The notes: generated from the letters alone by a model not told the origin. Counted from the first letter of the stretch, positions 1 to 11,874 are shown. The stretch: DNA of 64,000 nt from Epiperipatus broadwayi (GCA_028023455.1 JAQFVV010012498.1:494001-558000), one strand, 5' to 3'. A program made the numbers and translations.

Positions 1-159
1 AATGTATTAGAATAACTCACTAGAATGCATTAGTCAAACTTATAGATGGCCATTGGCTTGAAGATTACAGTAAGATATTACATATATGTCCCAAATAAAA
101 AGTATATATCTATGCAAGCAAAGAATGTATATATTAATAGCACTGAGTATTATTTTTAC

Positions 160-225
160 CTGTATTAAAATTTCTAACTGTCGATCATCTAAGAGCACCA
201 CTTGACTTCGCCGACCTTCGGTCAT
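160..225 (-). CDS. FRMD4: First coding exon of an FRMD4A/FRMD4B-like FERM-domain protein (partial gene)
   Basis: Seen: on the minus strand 22 codons begin MTEGRRSQVVLLDD and end LEILIQ. A poly-pyrimidine acceptor TTTTTATTTTTAG sits directly before the ATG (226-238), and CAG|GTAAAA forms a donor at 154-160. The exon is 66 nt, so the next exon (below position 1, outside the window) starts in phase 0. Known: this string is the conserved amino terminus of FRMD4A/FRMD4B, scaffolds whose N-terminal FERM domain acts at epithelial junctions with Par3 and cytohesin/ARF6. Inferred: because an acceptor precedes the ATG, at least one upstream exon lies at higher coordinates, so much of this window may be 5' intron. 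The A and B paralogues, or an unduplicated invertebrate form, cannot be told apart from one exon. Reading on past the donor only gives intron sequence. Confidence 0.85.
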
Positions 226-3004
226 CTAAAAATAAAAAACAAATTTATTTATTAATTTTTTCATAAGATTTAAAACATTATAAATTCAATATTCAAATTT
301 TATATATTATTTTTAAAATATTACTTTATTCAAAATATGTTTTTTCTTTTTTTTTTAAATAATTACCCAGAGAATTATTTTATTTCCTCACAGACTGGAT
401 GCTGATTCATTCAGTCAGCCAAAGATGACTGTTTAAACTCAATTGTTTATATTTGTCATCTATCTTAAATTTTAGTCACTAAAAATTCTAACAAAAGATA
501 ATTAATAGACGAATAATTTATTCAAAATGTAAAATATTTTTATAATTCTTCTTCAATGTGGCAATTTTTGAGGAAATATTTTAAATAAAATTTTCACTAA
601 TTCTCTCAAGAGGGCAGCCTAATCTAGCTCTGCTTAACATGTGACCTCAGGAGGAGAATCGAATTACTTTCATATAATGTACAGCATTATACGAAAGCCT
701 GATTATTGCTAATTTAATTAAAACCAAAAGTGAACTGTTATTCGAAATGAAGCATAAGATTGCCGATAACAATATGTCATAATTGATTAGCCAGTAGGAA
801 AATAAATTAATTTATAAGATTTTTATTAAAAAATATACAATAACAATTATCTTAATTTATTATTTTAATGTTCCATCAGATCAATAAGTATTTTAATTGT
901 TGATGAAGTATACGATTGGGGGAGAAAAGATTAAATCACAAAAAAGATTAACATTTACTATAAAATCATGAGATCAAATTCTTGCCAAATACTTCTATTT
1001 ATCTTCAGATACATTAATTCGAAATAACTTTTTTATAGTACAAAACTAATCTTATTGTTCCTTGAAAGTCGTAAGTTTGAAAGAATATATGAGTAATAAT
1101 ATGCTATCCAGTGTTGGTAAATAGTAGGAAAACTTTTTTTAAAAAAGAAACTAAACAAAATTTGTTTTAATGAGAGTTTTTAAAAAAATTCAGAGAAAGG
1201 GAGAAAAAATAAAACTGGACGACTAAAAACTAATATTTATTCACTCAAAATGTAAAAAAGGGAAAGACAAATAAATATGAAAAAATTGAATATAGAATTC
1301 AACTTTTTTAAGAGTTCCAATAATAAAATGAATTAACTTCCCAACTATTACTTCAATCTCATTTATGAATTGTATATATATAGATTTAAAAGATATTGCT
1401 TGAATCCATTGAGAAGATCATTCTCTTGGTTTTTCGAACATCCAAATATTCAAATGATAAAAAATTCAATTTCAACAATGATTATAAAAAATATTTTTAC
1501 AGTTTATCACAGACATGCTGTTTTAATTACTTTATTCCCAATAAACAAATCCTATTTTAAAAAAATTCAGAAATATTTAAGATTATTTTATTGTACTCAG
1601 TCTGAGAATTTTGGATTATGCCCTCAGTTTAGCCATTGCTTCATTAAAATAAAAAAGAATTGGATATTTTGTCACTTGAGAGGTGTGATGTTTGAACATC
1701 AGAAGTGAGATAGATGAGTTCTCCATTCAGTAGTTCTACAAATGCTCTAAAGTATGCAGGGCATTGTTTCATCTATTACTTATTGAAAGAAGATTTATCT
1801 TTTACAGTGTTCTGAAATTCAGCAGAGCTTAATATAAAAGATTTCATTTCAATTTATTCTTGCATGATCTGGTGTTTTTTTCCGGTTGGTTACCATCTTT
1901 ATCCTGTTAAATTACAAAATAAAAATGTTTAATTAAATATGAGAGAACTAGAAAAATTTTTTATAAAAAAAAAAAAAAGACACGACATCATGTGTACACT
2001 GATAATATTTATGCAATTACAATGTATACATTTTAGTGTCGTAGTGGATTCTGTATATATATATATTAGCTGATTGTGCAATATTGTATAAAAATTCATT
2101 TTTTAAAAAAAATCAATAATATCCAATTGGAAACTGTAAATACATGTTAAGTTCTTTGCATAAAGACAGATCAATAACTTACAAGTGGTAACTCTGACCA
2201 AGCATTAATACTTGGATCATTAGTGATGGAAGTTTGACATTTTCTGCTCAGTTGGAGACTATTTGTAAAAAATCCAATTAAACAATACTCCAACTCTGAA
2301 TGAAGCATATTGCAGAGATATTTTAACAAATTATATTTACAGTGAAAATAAAGCTGAAAATAAGAAACAACTTTCCATCTCATAATATAGAAAAAATTAT
2401 TAATTAAGTTATCTTAGAAATCATTACAATTTATAGTTGAAAATTACTCTTACTGCATCCAATAGGATGACAATTAAAATAGTAAGCAAAATAATCAAAT
2501 ATTACCTTCAAATTTATAAGAAAATGAGAGAGTAAACAGAAACAGAAGACTGATTTTTTTTTAAGCTGCTTGTTCTTTAAATTATAGCCTCTATTTTAGC
2601 AAATTATTCTTTAAACATATTTATAACTTCTGATTTTAAATTTATTAAGCTATTATATATAAGTAAAAAAAAAACCTTTTTAAGAAAATAGAAGACAGTA
2701 CATTTAAATCAATACACACATATATATACTGTATGTAGTGGATAAGAAACTTGGTAAAGATTAGTTAATTAGCAAATATATACCATCATCAGAGAAAGAT
2801 TAAAAGGAAATCTTCAACACTAAATGATAGGAACTCTTTTTTTAAAACAAATATTGCCATATTTTTGAATGGTTTTCTTTTTTTAAGTCAGACTATAGTC
2901 TTATACATGCATCAGATGATAATAAAGGAGATTGCCTTGATTCTAGGTTGAGATTGTGGATCGCTTAAGGGTTGATTATTATGCAGCTATATTGTAATAC
3001 AATA
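226..3004. other. Non-coding AT-rich DNA, presumed intron of the FRMD4-like gene
   Basis: No recognisable exon, RNA gene or transposon was found here. A 112-codon plus-strand open frame (1370-1708) resembles no family I know and has no supporting splice or initiation context, so it is not called a gene. Confidence 0.5.
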
Positions 3005-4640
3005 TTACATAATCGAAATCACCCCAAATTTACAAATCAGCCAGACTAGCCAAGAAAATAAATTCCAAAACACTACCTGCTACAAGCAGACTTCTGAAAT
3101 ATAAAGAACTACAAAATAACATACACCTGGGTCTCTTTTTACACGGACTTATTTAACGCGATTTTGAAGTTATGCGATTCATATTTCCTTGGAAGTCAAA
3201 CTCCGATAATGCGCTATTACTTTAAATAATAAATTTCGCGCACTTACGTCATATTAAAAATAATAGCACATTATTGGAATTCAAGTTTCATCTTAATAAT
3301 TTCAATATTTTCAGTGCTTTATAATAGTAAGATTTTATGCAATAATGAAATTAAAATCATGATTTCCACATTTTATGTATACACACATTAAATTTTACAA
3401 GATTATAATGTAAATTTATTCAAACATTGTGCGTGTTAATTTTGCATTTTAAAACACATTCTGTTTTTTCTTTTTAAAAAAGAACGTAATCAATTATTAT
3501 TTTCTTATTAATGACACTAATCATTAACGTGCTCTTAAATTCCAACAAGAGCTAAATGGTTGTATGTCTGGATATAGCGAGCTTCATAAACAATTAATAA
3601 AATCATCATCTCAAAGATTAATTACTAATTACGTTGTCACCAGAAAATCATTAACACAACATGAGAGTGAAGTTGGCGCTAGTTGTATTTCCTCTTGTGA
3701 AGAATCTGATTTTTTACCAGTTTGCAAACGAACCTGTTTATCGATAATAATTAAAACATGTATAAAAAAATGTAAATTACTGTACTGTAAATTATGCATA
3801 AAAATATATTATTTTGAATAAAATTAAATATTATAGTTAAAAAAAGTTTGTCTTGTATCAATTTTTTTCAAATTTGAAATTTTTTATTAGTCATATTTTA
3901 TTCTCTTATTTTTTTTTTTTGCGCGAATTTTAAAGTAATTTTATGTTGGTGTTTTGCTTTTATGCGACTTTTGAAAAATCACAGTCCGTATCCCCCCTTT
4001 TTCAAGGTAAGTTAGTCTATTTTTGCGCGATTTCGTTTGCACGTGTTTTCTGAGGAACCTATCTATCGCGTAAAACGAGACCGAGGTGTATTTAATTAAA
4101 CATTACCCACAATTCCATGTGCCCTTCATATTAAAAGAACTTTTAAATAAGTTAATTACTTCAGAATCATACATTTTTGATAATAAAGATACTTTAATTC
4201 TTTTTATTTCATTTCTCTCAAAGAAGACAACCTTAACTTTATCAAAATTAATAGTGTGGTCTGTGTCTTTTTCATAAATATATAAAGCAGAACTAAGATA
4301 TTTATTTCTGACCCTACTTTTATGTACCTTTATTTTTTCATTTAAGCTCAAACTACTCTGACCTATGATATCTTCTTACAAAAACAAGAATTAATATTTA
4401 CTACTTCAGAAATAGTCTTTTTATCAAAAATTTCTTTGTATTATTTAATAAATTATTCAAAGTAATATCCTTTTTTCCCAAGCAATTTTCTTATTTTCAA
4501 ACAAATTACTATTTTTACATATAATTTTATAAGAAAACAATTTAAATGCCAAAGAAATAAAATCATATTTTTCTTTATCCTTTATATCATTACAAATATT
4601 ATTACAATTAAATAAAATACTTTTAACAAATTTATCAGAC
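3005..4640 (-). mobile_element. Penelope-like element fragment, GIY-YIG end (PLE-a), split by a Tigger-like insertion
   Basis: Read on the minus strand from about 4640 down, the translation gives broken PLE sequence. It includes a GIY-YIG-type stretch near 4310-4370 (IGQSSLSLNEKIKVHKS), then the usual C-terminal tail (DHTINFDKVKVVFFERNEIK and MYDSEVINLFKSSF, 4110-4290). The 3' non-coding end runs to about 3005. PLEs are retroelements with a telomerase-related reverse transcriptase and, in this class, a C-terminal GIY-YIG endonuclease. The sequence 3124-4088 is foreign (a TA-flanked DNA transposon). Once that is removed, 3005-3122 and 4089-4290 form a continuous inverted copy of 4760-5085. The reverse-transcriptase part is missing or unrecognisable and stops and frameshifts are present, so the element is dead. 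Confidence 0.7.
3124..4088 (+). mobile_element. Non-autonomous pogo/Tigger-like DNA transposon, copy 1
   Basis: The ends are inverted repeats: CACCTGGGTCTC at the left and the complement of CACCTCGGTCTCGTTTTACG at the right. TA lies on both outer sides (3122-3123 and 4089-4090), the target duplication of the Tc1/mariner superfamily. The 965-bp body is too short for a whole transposase. A plus-strand frame at 3564-3821 (starting MSGYSELHKQLIKSSSQRL) may be the last part of a pogo/Tigger/JRK-type transposase, followed by a normal 3' end. A second copy sits inverted at 35877-36836. Superfamily placement rests on TA plus TIR. The pogo/Tigger label is less certain. Confidence 0.75.
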
Positions 4641-4734
4641 TAGCCAACACTCAAATAATCTTTATAAAACTGACCTTTTTGAAACAAAGCTACCCAACTA
4701 GAATTATTTAATTTCTTATTTCTATAACAATAAT

Positions 4735-5085
4735 TTTTTAAAGCAACTAAGATAGGCCACATTATTAATTTTGATGAAACTATGGTTGTCTTCTTTAAAA
4801 GAAATGAAATAAAAAAAATAATAATAATTAAAGAATCTTTATTATTAAAAATGTATGATTCTGAAGCAATTAACTTATTTAAAAGTTCTTTTAATATTAA
4901 GGGTATATTGGAAGTAAGTAGAATCATGGGTAATGTTTAGTTTAAATATGTTATTTTGTAGTTCTTTACACTTGAGAAGACTGCTTGTAGTAGTGAAACC
5001 ATTGGTAGTGTTTTGGAGTTTATTTTCTTGGCTAGTCTAGTTGAGTTACAAATTTGGGATGATTTAATTATTTGACTAGTTTAGC
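4735..5085 (+). mobile_element. Penelope-like element 3' fragment (PLE-b), head-to-head partner of PLE-a
   Basis: Plus-strand translation gives GHIINFDETMVVFFKRNE followed by KMYDSEAINLFKSSFNIKG, the same C-terminal tail found on the opposite strand in PLE-a. About 150 bases of shared 3' non-coding sequence then run to about 5085. Only the end of the protein is present. PLE-a and PLE-b point away from each other, with their 5' sides meeting near 4640-4735. Confidence 0.65.
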
Positions 5086-6249
5086 TTTAAGCTTTTAATG
5101 AATACTATATAGAGAGATAATTAGGTCTCGCGCTATAATGGTAGAAATAATACAGCTTATACAGAGTTGCTCTATTTTTAAAAAAAAAAAAACTAAATTT
5201 TATTCATTTTTAAAACAACTAATTTATTTTATATACTTTTATATTATAAGTTGGTGTTGATTACTTTTTCAGTTTTACTTTAATTTAATGACAATTATTT
5301 TAAAGAAAAATATTTATATATATAAATTTAGGCGCAGGAGTAATTAATTCTGAGATAAAATGCATTAATTTTATTTTAACCTGTACAACTTGTTTATGAA
5401 AAAATGAAAAAGAATAATTAAGTCATGGCAAACTGTCATACAATATGCTTATTTTAAAAGAATTTTAAAAATTCTTTAAAGATAGTATTGAAGAATAAGC
5501 TAAGTCAATAGAAAAAAAGAGATAGCCAAAGAGTGAAGAAAGATGCTATAGAGCATTAGCAGAACAGAAAAATTACTTTAGTTTAGCTCTATTGGCTGAA
5601 ATTCCTATATAATGAATGGATCAAAGAAAACCATCTTTGGTCAATTACATACATTGTATATTCTCTCAATTGTCCTTGAATATTAGTGTTTATGAAAAGT
5701 TGTAGCAAATAATTAAAAGCTATATTAACATTACTATCAGCCAATAGAATAGTAACTAGATATCTTTTTTTAAAATTAATTACAACATTAATCATAAATT
5801 TAATACTAATTGAATTAAGGTAGAAAAAATAAAAATTCAGGCAGCTCACTGCAAAGAGTCATATTAATTTATGTGTGTTTACTGAATTTTTTTTAAAATC
5901 AATTTTGTTGGTAAATATGTATACAAATTAATTTCTTTATTTCAAAAGGTTAAAGATAACTTTTGAAATTGTTTGGATAAAAGAAATTTTTGAATAAGTA
6001 TTCAGATTTGTGTTATTATTGCTATATTTTTAAATACTAAGCATAATGCTAATAATTTTAAAATTATTTCCAAATTTTTCTTTATATCTTTGACCAAAGT
6101 TAATCTGCAATAAATCTTTTTGATTTCTAGATAAGTGGCCATCAACCTTGTTTTAACGTCATAAATCTTTCTATATCAAATATTTTGCATCTTATTTACA
6201 AATCAAATGAACAAATCAATGACTTGAAGCAATGATTACCAATAAAATT
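5086..6249. other. Non-coding DNA, nothing recognised
   Basis: AT-rich sequence without a supportable gene. The lower part (about 5900-6249) may still be decayed tail of the LINE annotated above it, but I cannot read a protein there. Confidence 0.4.
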
Positions 6250-6472
6250 TATATTTGTCTTCATCTAATCTATTTTTTTTCCTTATATATTTAAGTGAAA
6301 AAAGGTGACAATGTGCAGCACTGTCTTAATTCTTTTACAAATGTGAAATCAGTCTGTTCACCATATCCCATTTTAACTGCAGTTACAATTTTAAAAATAA
6401 ATTCTTTATAACATCAATAAAATGTTCTAGTATAGTGATTTACTTTAAAACATTTCATAATTTATTATGATC
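6250..6472 (-). mobile_element. RTE-like LINE relic, downstream part of the reverse transcriptase (separated by a hAT insertion)
   Basis: Read on the minus strand from 6472, the translation continues the reverse transcriptase that breaks off at 9430. It gives LIDHNKLWNVLK and then, about 35 codons on, ELRQCCTLSPFF. The last is a decayed form of the conserved RQGCxLSPLLF block that follows the first catalytic aspartate motif in non-LTR reverse transcriptases. Stops interrupt it. The two parts join at the 8-bp target duplication of the hAT element (6473-6480 and 9422-9429), so this is one LINE copy cut in two. Confidence 0.6.
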
Positions 6473-6929
6473 AATTAAATCAAGAGTTCCCAAACATTTT
6501 TTGACAGCAAATCCCTTTACCAAAAACTTTTAAAACCGTTAACCCTCTAGTCATTTACTTTACTTACTCAAATTAATAAATGTGTACAGTACTCGGTATT
6601 AAATATTTCACTAGATATCAAACTTTTTGTTTTAATCAGGACTAAGGAATATGGTATTGTCTTGCACAACATTTAATACCAAAACCTGCACTAATGAAAA
6701 TTAAAGCAAAAAAATATGAGCGGTTTTTTTTTTAATTTTTGATATTTATGAAATAAATATGTAAATTCAAAATAAGTACAAATAGTGAAATCACTTTATT
6801 AAACATAAAAAGGAAATGAAAAAATCAACATATTAAGATAGAATTAAACATCAACAAAATTATAACAATGAAAGATTTTAATCAGAATTATAACAAGAAT
6901 ACCAAATAAATTAGCGTGTAAAACTGAAT

Positions 6930-8940
6930 TTAATGAGATGGGCACACTTGATGATCTGTCAACAATTTATCTATGACCAATTTTAAATTAGTGAGTTGCA
7001 TTCTCAAATCTCCACATTCAATGATATGCAATCGATGCCTAATCTGAAGAAAGTTTAAAACTATACTGAAATCTTTCTGTACCAGATACGACAATGGAAA
7101 TTCCAGCAAATACTTTTGTAAAGCTGTCCATAGAGCTGGGTACAGAAATGGAATATCTTGTTGCAGCCAAAACTTTTGATAACCCTGTTTAAATTCTATC
7201 ATGACATCCTCATTCATACTGATGGTTATCAGCTCATCTTGCAAAATTATATTTGTTTCTACACTATTAATGTATGGGTTTATTATCCAGTCTGATATTT
7301 CCAATGATAGAATATCTTTGAACCTAGTTTTGAAATCTAAGTGAAGAGTCTCCAAGTAGCTGATGTATAAGCAAGATGTTTCTTCTTGGACTGTGCCTAA
7401 CTTAAATGAGTTGGGGAACTGAGAAAGCTCAGATCATGCAATATTTTACTTAAAAACATTAATCTCACCACAAAAATGGATATGACCAATTTTGCTTTGA
7501 TGAGATTCAAATTGCCTCTTGCCAAATAAGCCTGTTAAATAAGCAATATCTGTTTTACTCTTAAGTAAATTTTCTTTCAAACTGGAATACTCATCTTCCA
7601 AAAACTCTAAAACAGATTGGAAAAGTGTAAAAAAAATCTCACCAAACATTAACTTTTTGAAATCCGGTGGACTTCAGTATGGAGAACCAATCAATAAAAA
7701 TCTTTGTCACTTTCAATTGCATAATCGAGTGAATAAAAAAAATCTCACCAAACATTAACTTTTTGAAATCCAGTGGGCTTCAGTATGGAGAACCAATCAC
7801 TAGAAATCTTTGTCGCTTTCATTGCATAATCGAGTGAATAGTTTAGTATTCTAAGTGTTACTTCGAATTTTGTTCACAGCTGTTATAACAAACTGAAGAG
7901 ATTGATGTAATTTGTCACTAAGGTTCTTGGCTATTAAATGTTGCCTATGGATTATGCAATGAACTGCAAGCATTTCAGGTACATGTTTCAGATAACTTAT
8001 GAAATAGTGATAAATAACCAACCATATCTAGTGACCCATCTATCGTAACAGGTATTATATTTGTCAATGGAATCACTTTTTCCCTGAAATATAGCTCTAT
8101 TAAATTGAAAATTGATTCCTCTCTGGTGTCAGTTTCTAAAGTTCTAGCAAAAAGCAGCTCTTTGTGCACTTCCTGATCTTAATTAAAGCGGATGTACACC
8201 AGCAGCAAAGCTTTATTACCAGGTAATGTTGATTCGTCCAATTGGAGGGGGAAATGTTTTTCTTTTTTTGCAAATGATTATACAAATAGTTTTCCGCACC
8301 ATGATTCATTTCATCGATATATCTTTGAACTGTGTTATTGCTCAAAGGAATCCTTTTTATAAGATCCTGTGCAGGTTTGTGGAAGTGTTCAATACCTCCA
8401 TGACGGCCAGTAGAATCAGTTACTACCCTATGGTTTGCAGCTCACCAGATTTCATGATGAGTAGAGATATGTTGTATGATGCCCTTAATCCATCATCACT
8501 CTACTTAAATGATGAAATAAACATATCTATTGTAGTTCTCTTCAGAATTTTATTTATAAATGATTGAAAGTATGACAAATTTTTTTCTTTTTTTGTTGGG
8601 GTGAATTCTGTTAAAGTGATCCGCTAGTTTTGATTATTTCATAGCATCATTGCTGAAGACTTTTTCACATTGGTAAATGTTTGTTTGATAATGGTGAGAC
8701 TAGCTTCAAATAGTCCAAGCTATACTGTCTGCATTTCTTTTTTGATTCAGTCATATTATTATCGTAAGAAATAAAAACTTTTATTAATGAATAATTTTGA
8801 TATCCCCTGTGATAAAATTTAAAAAAAAGTATGCCCTTACTTGAAACAGAAAATTTTTGTTCAAACTTGAATAAACTGTATCCTCTGATTTTCTTTTTCA
8901 TAGTATTTCTCCTCAATAAATAATTATATTCAAAGTTCAA
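6930..8940 (-). pseudogene. hAT transposase pseudogene, ZBED5/FAM200-like
   Basis: Pieces in order on the minus strand: a BED-type zinc-finger start (8665-8760, ESKKKCRQYSLDYLK, then degenerate cysteine/histidine region); NNTVQRYIDEMNHGAENYL (8290-8340); ELLFARTLETDTREESIFNL and a decayed DDE-type catalytic region (7975-8165); VLEFLEDEYSSLKENL ... DIAYLTGLFGK (7500-7620); and an intact hAT dimerisation end (6930-7355) with GYQKFWLQQDIPFLYPALW and the SYLVQKDFS block. The order and content match the ZBED5/FAM200/SCAND3 group of hAT transposases. At least four frameshifts or stops and a 106-bp duplication (7635-7840) break it. The family protein normally catalyses cut-and-paste transposition in the nucleus. 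This copy cannot. Confidence 0.88.
7629..7842. repeat. Tandem duplication, 106-bp unit, inside the hAT transposase
   Basis: The block beginning AATCTCACCAAACATTAAC at 7635 is repeated at 7741 with a few mismatches and a one-base indel near the end of the unit. It lies between the DIAYL region and the catalytic region of the transposase and is not part of the family's normal structure. Confidence 0.9.
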
Positions 8941-9429
8941 ATCACAAATAAGTACATCGCATCAAACAAACTAATTTATAATGTTTTATGAAAGCATGAC
9001 TGTATAAGACTGATAGATTCTGCTAATATTGAATATTGTCTCGACCGACCGTGATCAAATGCGGACATGAACGTTTTTCATATCCATTCTTGCTTTGATA
9101 TGTTTGATAAGACACTACACAGATATATTTGTGCTACATGTATTTTCATGCATTCATACATGTGACTCTTTTAATAACACATTTTATCTTTTTCTTAACA
9201 AGTTTGGTATGTAATGTGTTTTTATCAAAAAAGTGATGGTTTTTTTTTTAATTACTTTACTTCTTAATTAGGTACCTATTGGAATCATAGACATTTTGAA
9301 GTAACAAACAAATAGCAGTAGTAAAGGGGTGATTTTTGCTGTTGCTGACCCCCCAATTTTTTTTTTTTTTTGAAACTAAATTGACCCGAGGAGGTCGATA
9401 TCGACTACTTTGGAACTCCTGAGTTAAAT

Positions 9430-10740
9430 CAAAAAAGTCTACTAATCAACAAAATAAATATGAATTTTTCTCTGGTATTTTTTAGCCCTTCCAATTACCC
9501 AGCATATATCAAAAATGTTTCTTATTCTTCATACTTTTCTTACACCAGCTTGTTTGTACATCTAGTTTTCTTTCAATGTTCATTTCCATATTTATTCTGA
9601 ATGATTTTCGGCAATCAAATTAACCTGCTAAATAACAGATGTGTAATAGTTTGCATATACTGGTAATATTTCTTCCTTTGATATAAAAAATATAAAATAA
9701 CTTCCTATCATCTGTAGACCATGAAAAGTTTACCTATTAATTGGCATAATTTGATTAGCACTTTTGTCAATTAGTCTTCAATTTTCTTCAAAATTTCTGA
9801 TGCAACGCCACTAGTTCCAGTAATTTTACTTTTTAATAATAATCTGAAGATTAATATGACTATATTGTTCATTATTGACAATTTTAATACATAAGATACT
9901 TGATCTTGGTTGGTATGTTTGTGATATAATTCTTTTGTATATTTCTTTCATCCCAGATTTTTATTACTCAATTTATCTACTAATAATTCTCAGAAAATCT
10001 ACTTTTAGCTGATTTTAATTTCTTGAATCTCCCAAAAAATAAACCTATTTTTACTAATCTTGTTTCTCTTTTTTTTATATATATTTTTGCCAATATTTTT
10101 ATAACATTTGCTCTTTGATTTTTCTAAATTTTGCTTCTTAGCATTTCCTATTAACTTGCCTTAAAATATCTTTGTCTTTTATTCAATTTTTTCTTTTACA
10201 ATTACTTCTATATTATCTGATATACATAGTGATTTTTCTGGTTATTTCTCTTAATCAATCTTTTCTCATATTTATCTTTATTGCCTTCACTTCTATCACT
10301 ATTTGTTATGTTTACTAAGCATTACATCCACAATCCCAAATCAATTTTTGGTATTATTCCTAAAACCAATAGGTATATTCTTTATGTCATATGTAGAACA
10401 TTGGATAATCTTCTAGTTCTTTTTTAGTTTCATTCTAAGTGTCTACATGAGCATTTGATATTATTTAGAATTTGCTTCTGGGTGTGTTTTCATTATTAAA
10501 ATTGAAGTCTGCTAATAGTGAGTGCCACAAATGTAATCAATTTGATTCCTATAAATTTCATCTATTTATGTACATTTGGCACTTTCCATTGCTTAAAATG
10601 TCTTGGCAGTAAAAAGATAATTCACAAAAAGTCATTATTAATTCTTCTGCTTCCTGCTCTATTCAACTTCACATTATTTTATATTTTTTGCCTTTCCATT
10701 TCCAATTTTAACATTATAGACATCCACCTTTAAAAATAAT
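9430..10740 (-). mobile_element. RTE-like LINE relic, 5' part (possible endonuclease end, linker and start of reverse transcriptase)
   Basis: Minus-strand translation, with many frame breaks, gives in order: a possible end of the apurinic-type endonuclease (DFNFNNEN, about 10490); a linker reading like NRKCQEAKFRKIKEQM (about 10120-10170); TSGVASEILKKIED with LTKVLIKLCQ (about 9730-9830), which matches the GPDxIPAELLK...LxKLCQ block before the RT domain of RTE/CR1-type LINEs; RKLDVQTSW (about 9550); and RAKKYQRKIHIYFVD (about 9440-9500), the lead-in to the first catalytic aspartate. It stops exactly at the hAT target duplication and resumes at 6472. The extent above 10500 is uncertain. Confidence 0.6.
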
Positions 10741-11370
10741 TATTATCAATAAGTTTTGTCAATTTCTGCCTACACCTAGTCATAAACATTTCAATTTCTT
10801 TTCTTGCTTGAGCTGTTAAGCATAGAATTAAATTATAGCAATGTTTGAATAAGCATAGATAAAACTGAATTGATATTGAGACAGTCAGATTGATCTGAGA
10901 GATCTAATCTTTACTAAATAACAAAGCAAATAAAATAAAATCATAAAAGGGAATTCATAGAGCAAGAGAGAGAGAAAGAGGGGAGAATAAGAAAATTACT
11001 TAAAAATAATCCAAATAGTTAACTTAATTTTTTATAAAGGATAGACATTTACTTATCTAATAATTCTAATGATATAACTTCTTTTTTATTATATATAATT
11101 CATTTTATTTATTTATAATAAATATAAAATATTATTTAGTGATAATTGTGTCTATTTACATAAAACATATATAGTGAATATAATTGTGTATAAGCCATGC
11201 CTTTCACAAAATCAAATAAATTATTTAATAAGTGATTATTTGATTTAATAAAATTTTCATTATTTAAAACACAAATAATTAGTTATAATCTAAAAATAGA
11301 AAATTGATTTTTATTTTCAGTTTAAATGTTTTTTATAGCACAATGTCACAAAAAGAGGGAGTTTTCATTA
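10741..11370. other. Non-coding DNA, nothing recognised
   Basis: AT-rich. A short purine run (agagagagagaaagagggg, about 10963-10981) is the only simple repeat. Confidence 0.5.
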
Positions 11371-11378
11371 CATTATGC

Positions 11379-11842
11379 GAGGGTGGGCAATTGTTTTGGC
11401 TCGAGGGCCGCATAGGTTGGCAGAGGGCCGCATCAGGGGCCATTTTGTGGAAGCGGGGGTTAGTGAAGGTCTGCACCTTTTTTTCATGACACAATAAACA
11501 CACTGCTTTATTCCCTGTATTACCAAAGAAATATTTGTTTGTCCATTCTTCATTAAACATATGACATTCATTGCCAATTTTACATTTTTTCGGAGGGTTC
11601 ATGGTTTCACTAAAGTTGGAAATGTATATATTTGCTAATGCAAAGACAAAATTGAGATTAATAAAATCAACTGGAAAAGCACTGCACATCGTATCTACAT
11701 TGTGCATGTGTATTGATGTGGCCATCCTAGTGGAAAATACGAGATGAATATTCCGGTCACGCAATGGGAAGGAAATTTCAGTCGAAGGTGGATTTTTCTG
11801 ATTGTCTTGGCGGACCGCATAAAAACTCTTAGAGGGCTGCAT
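11379..11842 (-). pseudogene. Truncated hAT transposase N-terminus (GTF2IRD2-like BED/zinc region)
   Basis: The minus-strand frame contains MNPPKKCKIGNECHMFNEEW and TNKYFFGNTGNKAVCLLCHE (about 11480-11605). This is the zinc-binding start of GTF2IRD2-type hAT transposases: EEWT, KYFF, and the CxxC of CLLCHE. Right after LCHE the frame runs into the 3' end of the element. The catalytic DDE domain and dimerisation domain are absent, having been deleted. The surrounding frame stays open from 11842 to 11333, but the parts before MNPP and after LCHE are non-coding ends read through. No transposase activity is possible. Confidence 0.8.
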
Positions 11843-11874
11843 GTGGCCCTCAGGCCGCTATTTGCCCACCCCTG
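11379..11874 (-). mobile_element. hAT deletion derivative (GTF2IRD2/ZBED-type family), with 8-bp target duplication
   Basis: The ends are the GC-rich hAT terminal repeats: GAGGGTGGGCAA at the left and the complement of CAGGGGTGGGCAA at the right. A perfect 8-bp duplication CATTATGC lies at 11371-11378 and 11875-11882. The 496-bp body keeps the 5' end of the gene (right side) joined to its 3' end (left side). It is a typical internally deleted copy that would need a transposase supplied in trans. Confidence 0.9.

Larger units (their letters stand above)
6481..9421 (-). mobile_element. hAT DNA transposon (ZBED5/FAM200/SCAND3-like), decayed but with both ends
   Basis: Left end CAAGAGTTCCCAAAC and right end (complement) CAGGAGTTCCAAAG are matching hAT-type terminal inverted repeats. 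They are flanked by AATTAAAT (6473-6480) and AGTTAAAT (9422-9429), an 8-bp target duplication with one mismatch, as hAT elements make. The 2941-bp interior carries a broken minus-strand transposase gene. The element sits inside an RTE-like LINE, so it is the younger of the two. Confidence 0.85.

Noticed and set aside
1370-1708. 112-codon open frame on the plus strand
   Set aside because: No resemblance to any family, no plausible splice or start context; a chance open frame is possible even in AT-rich DNA.
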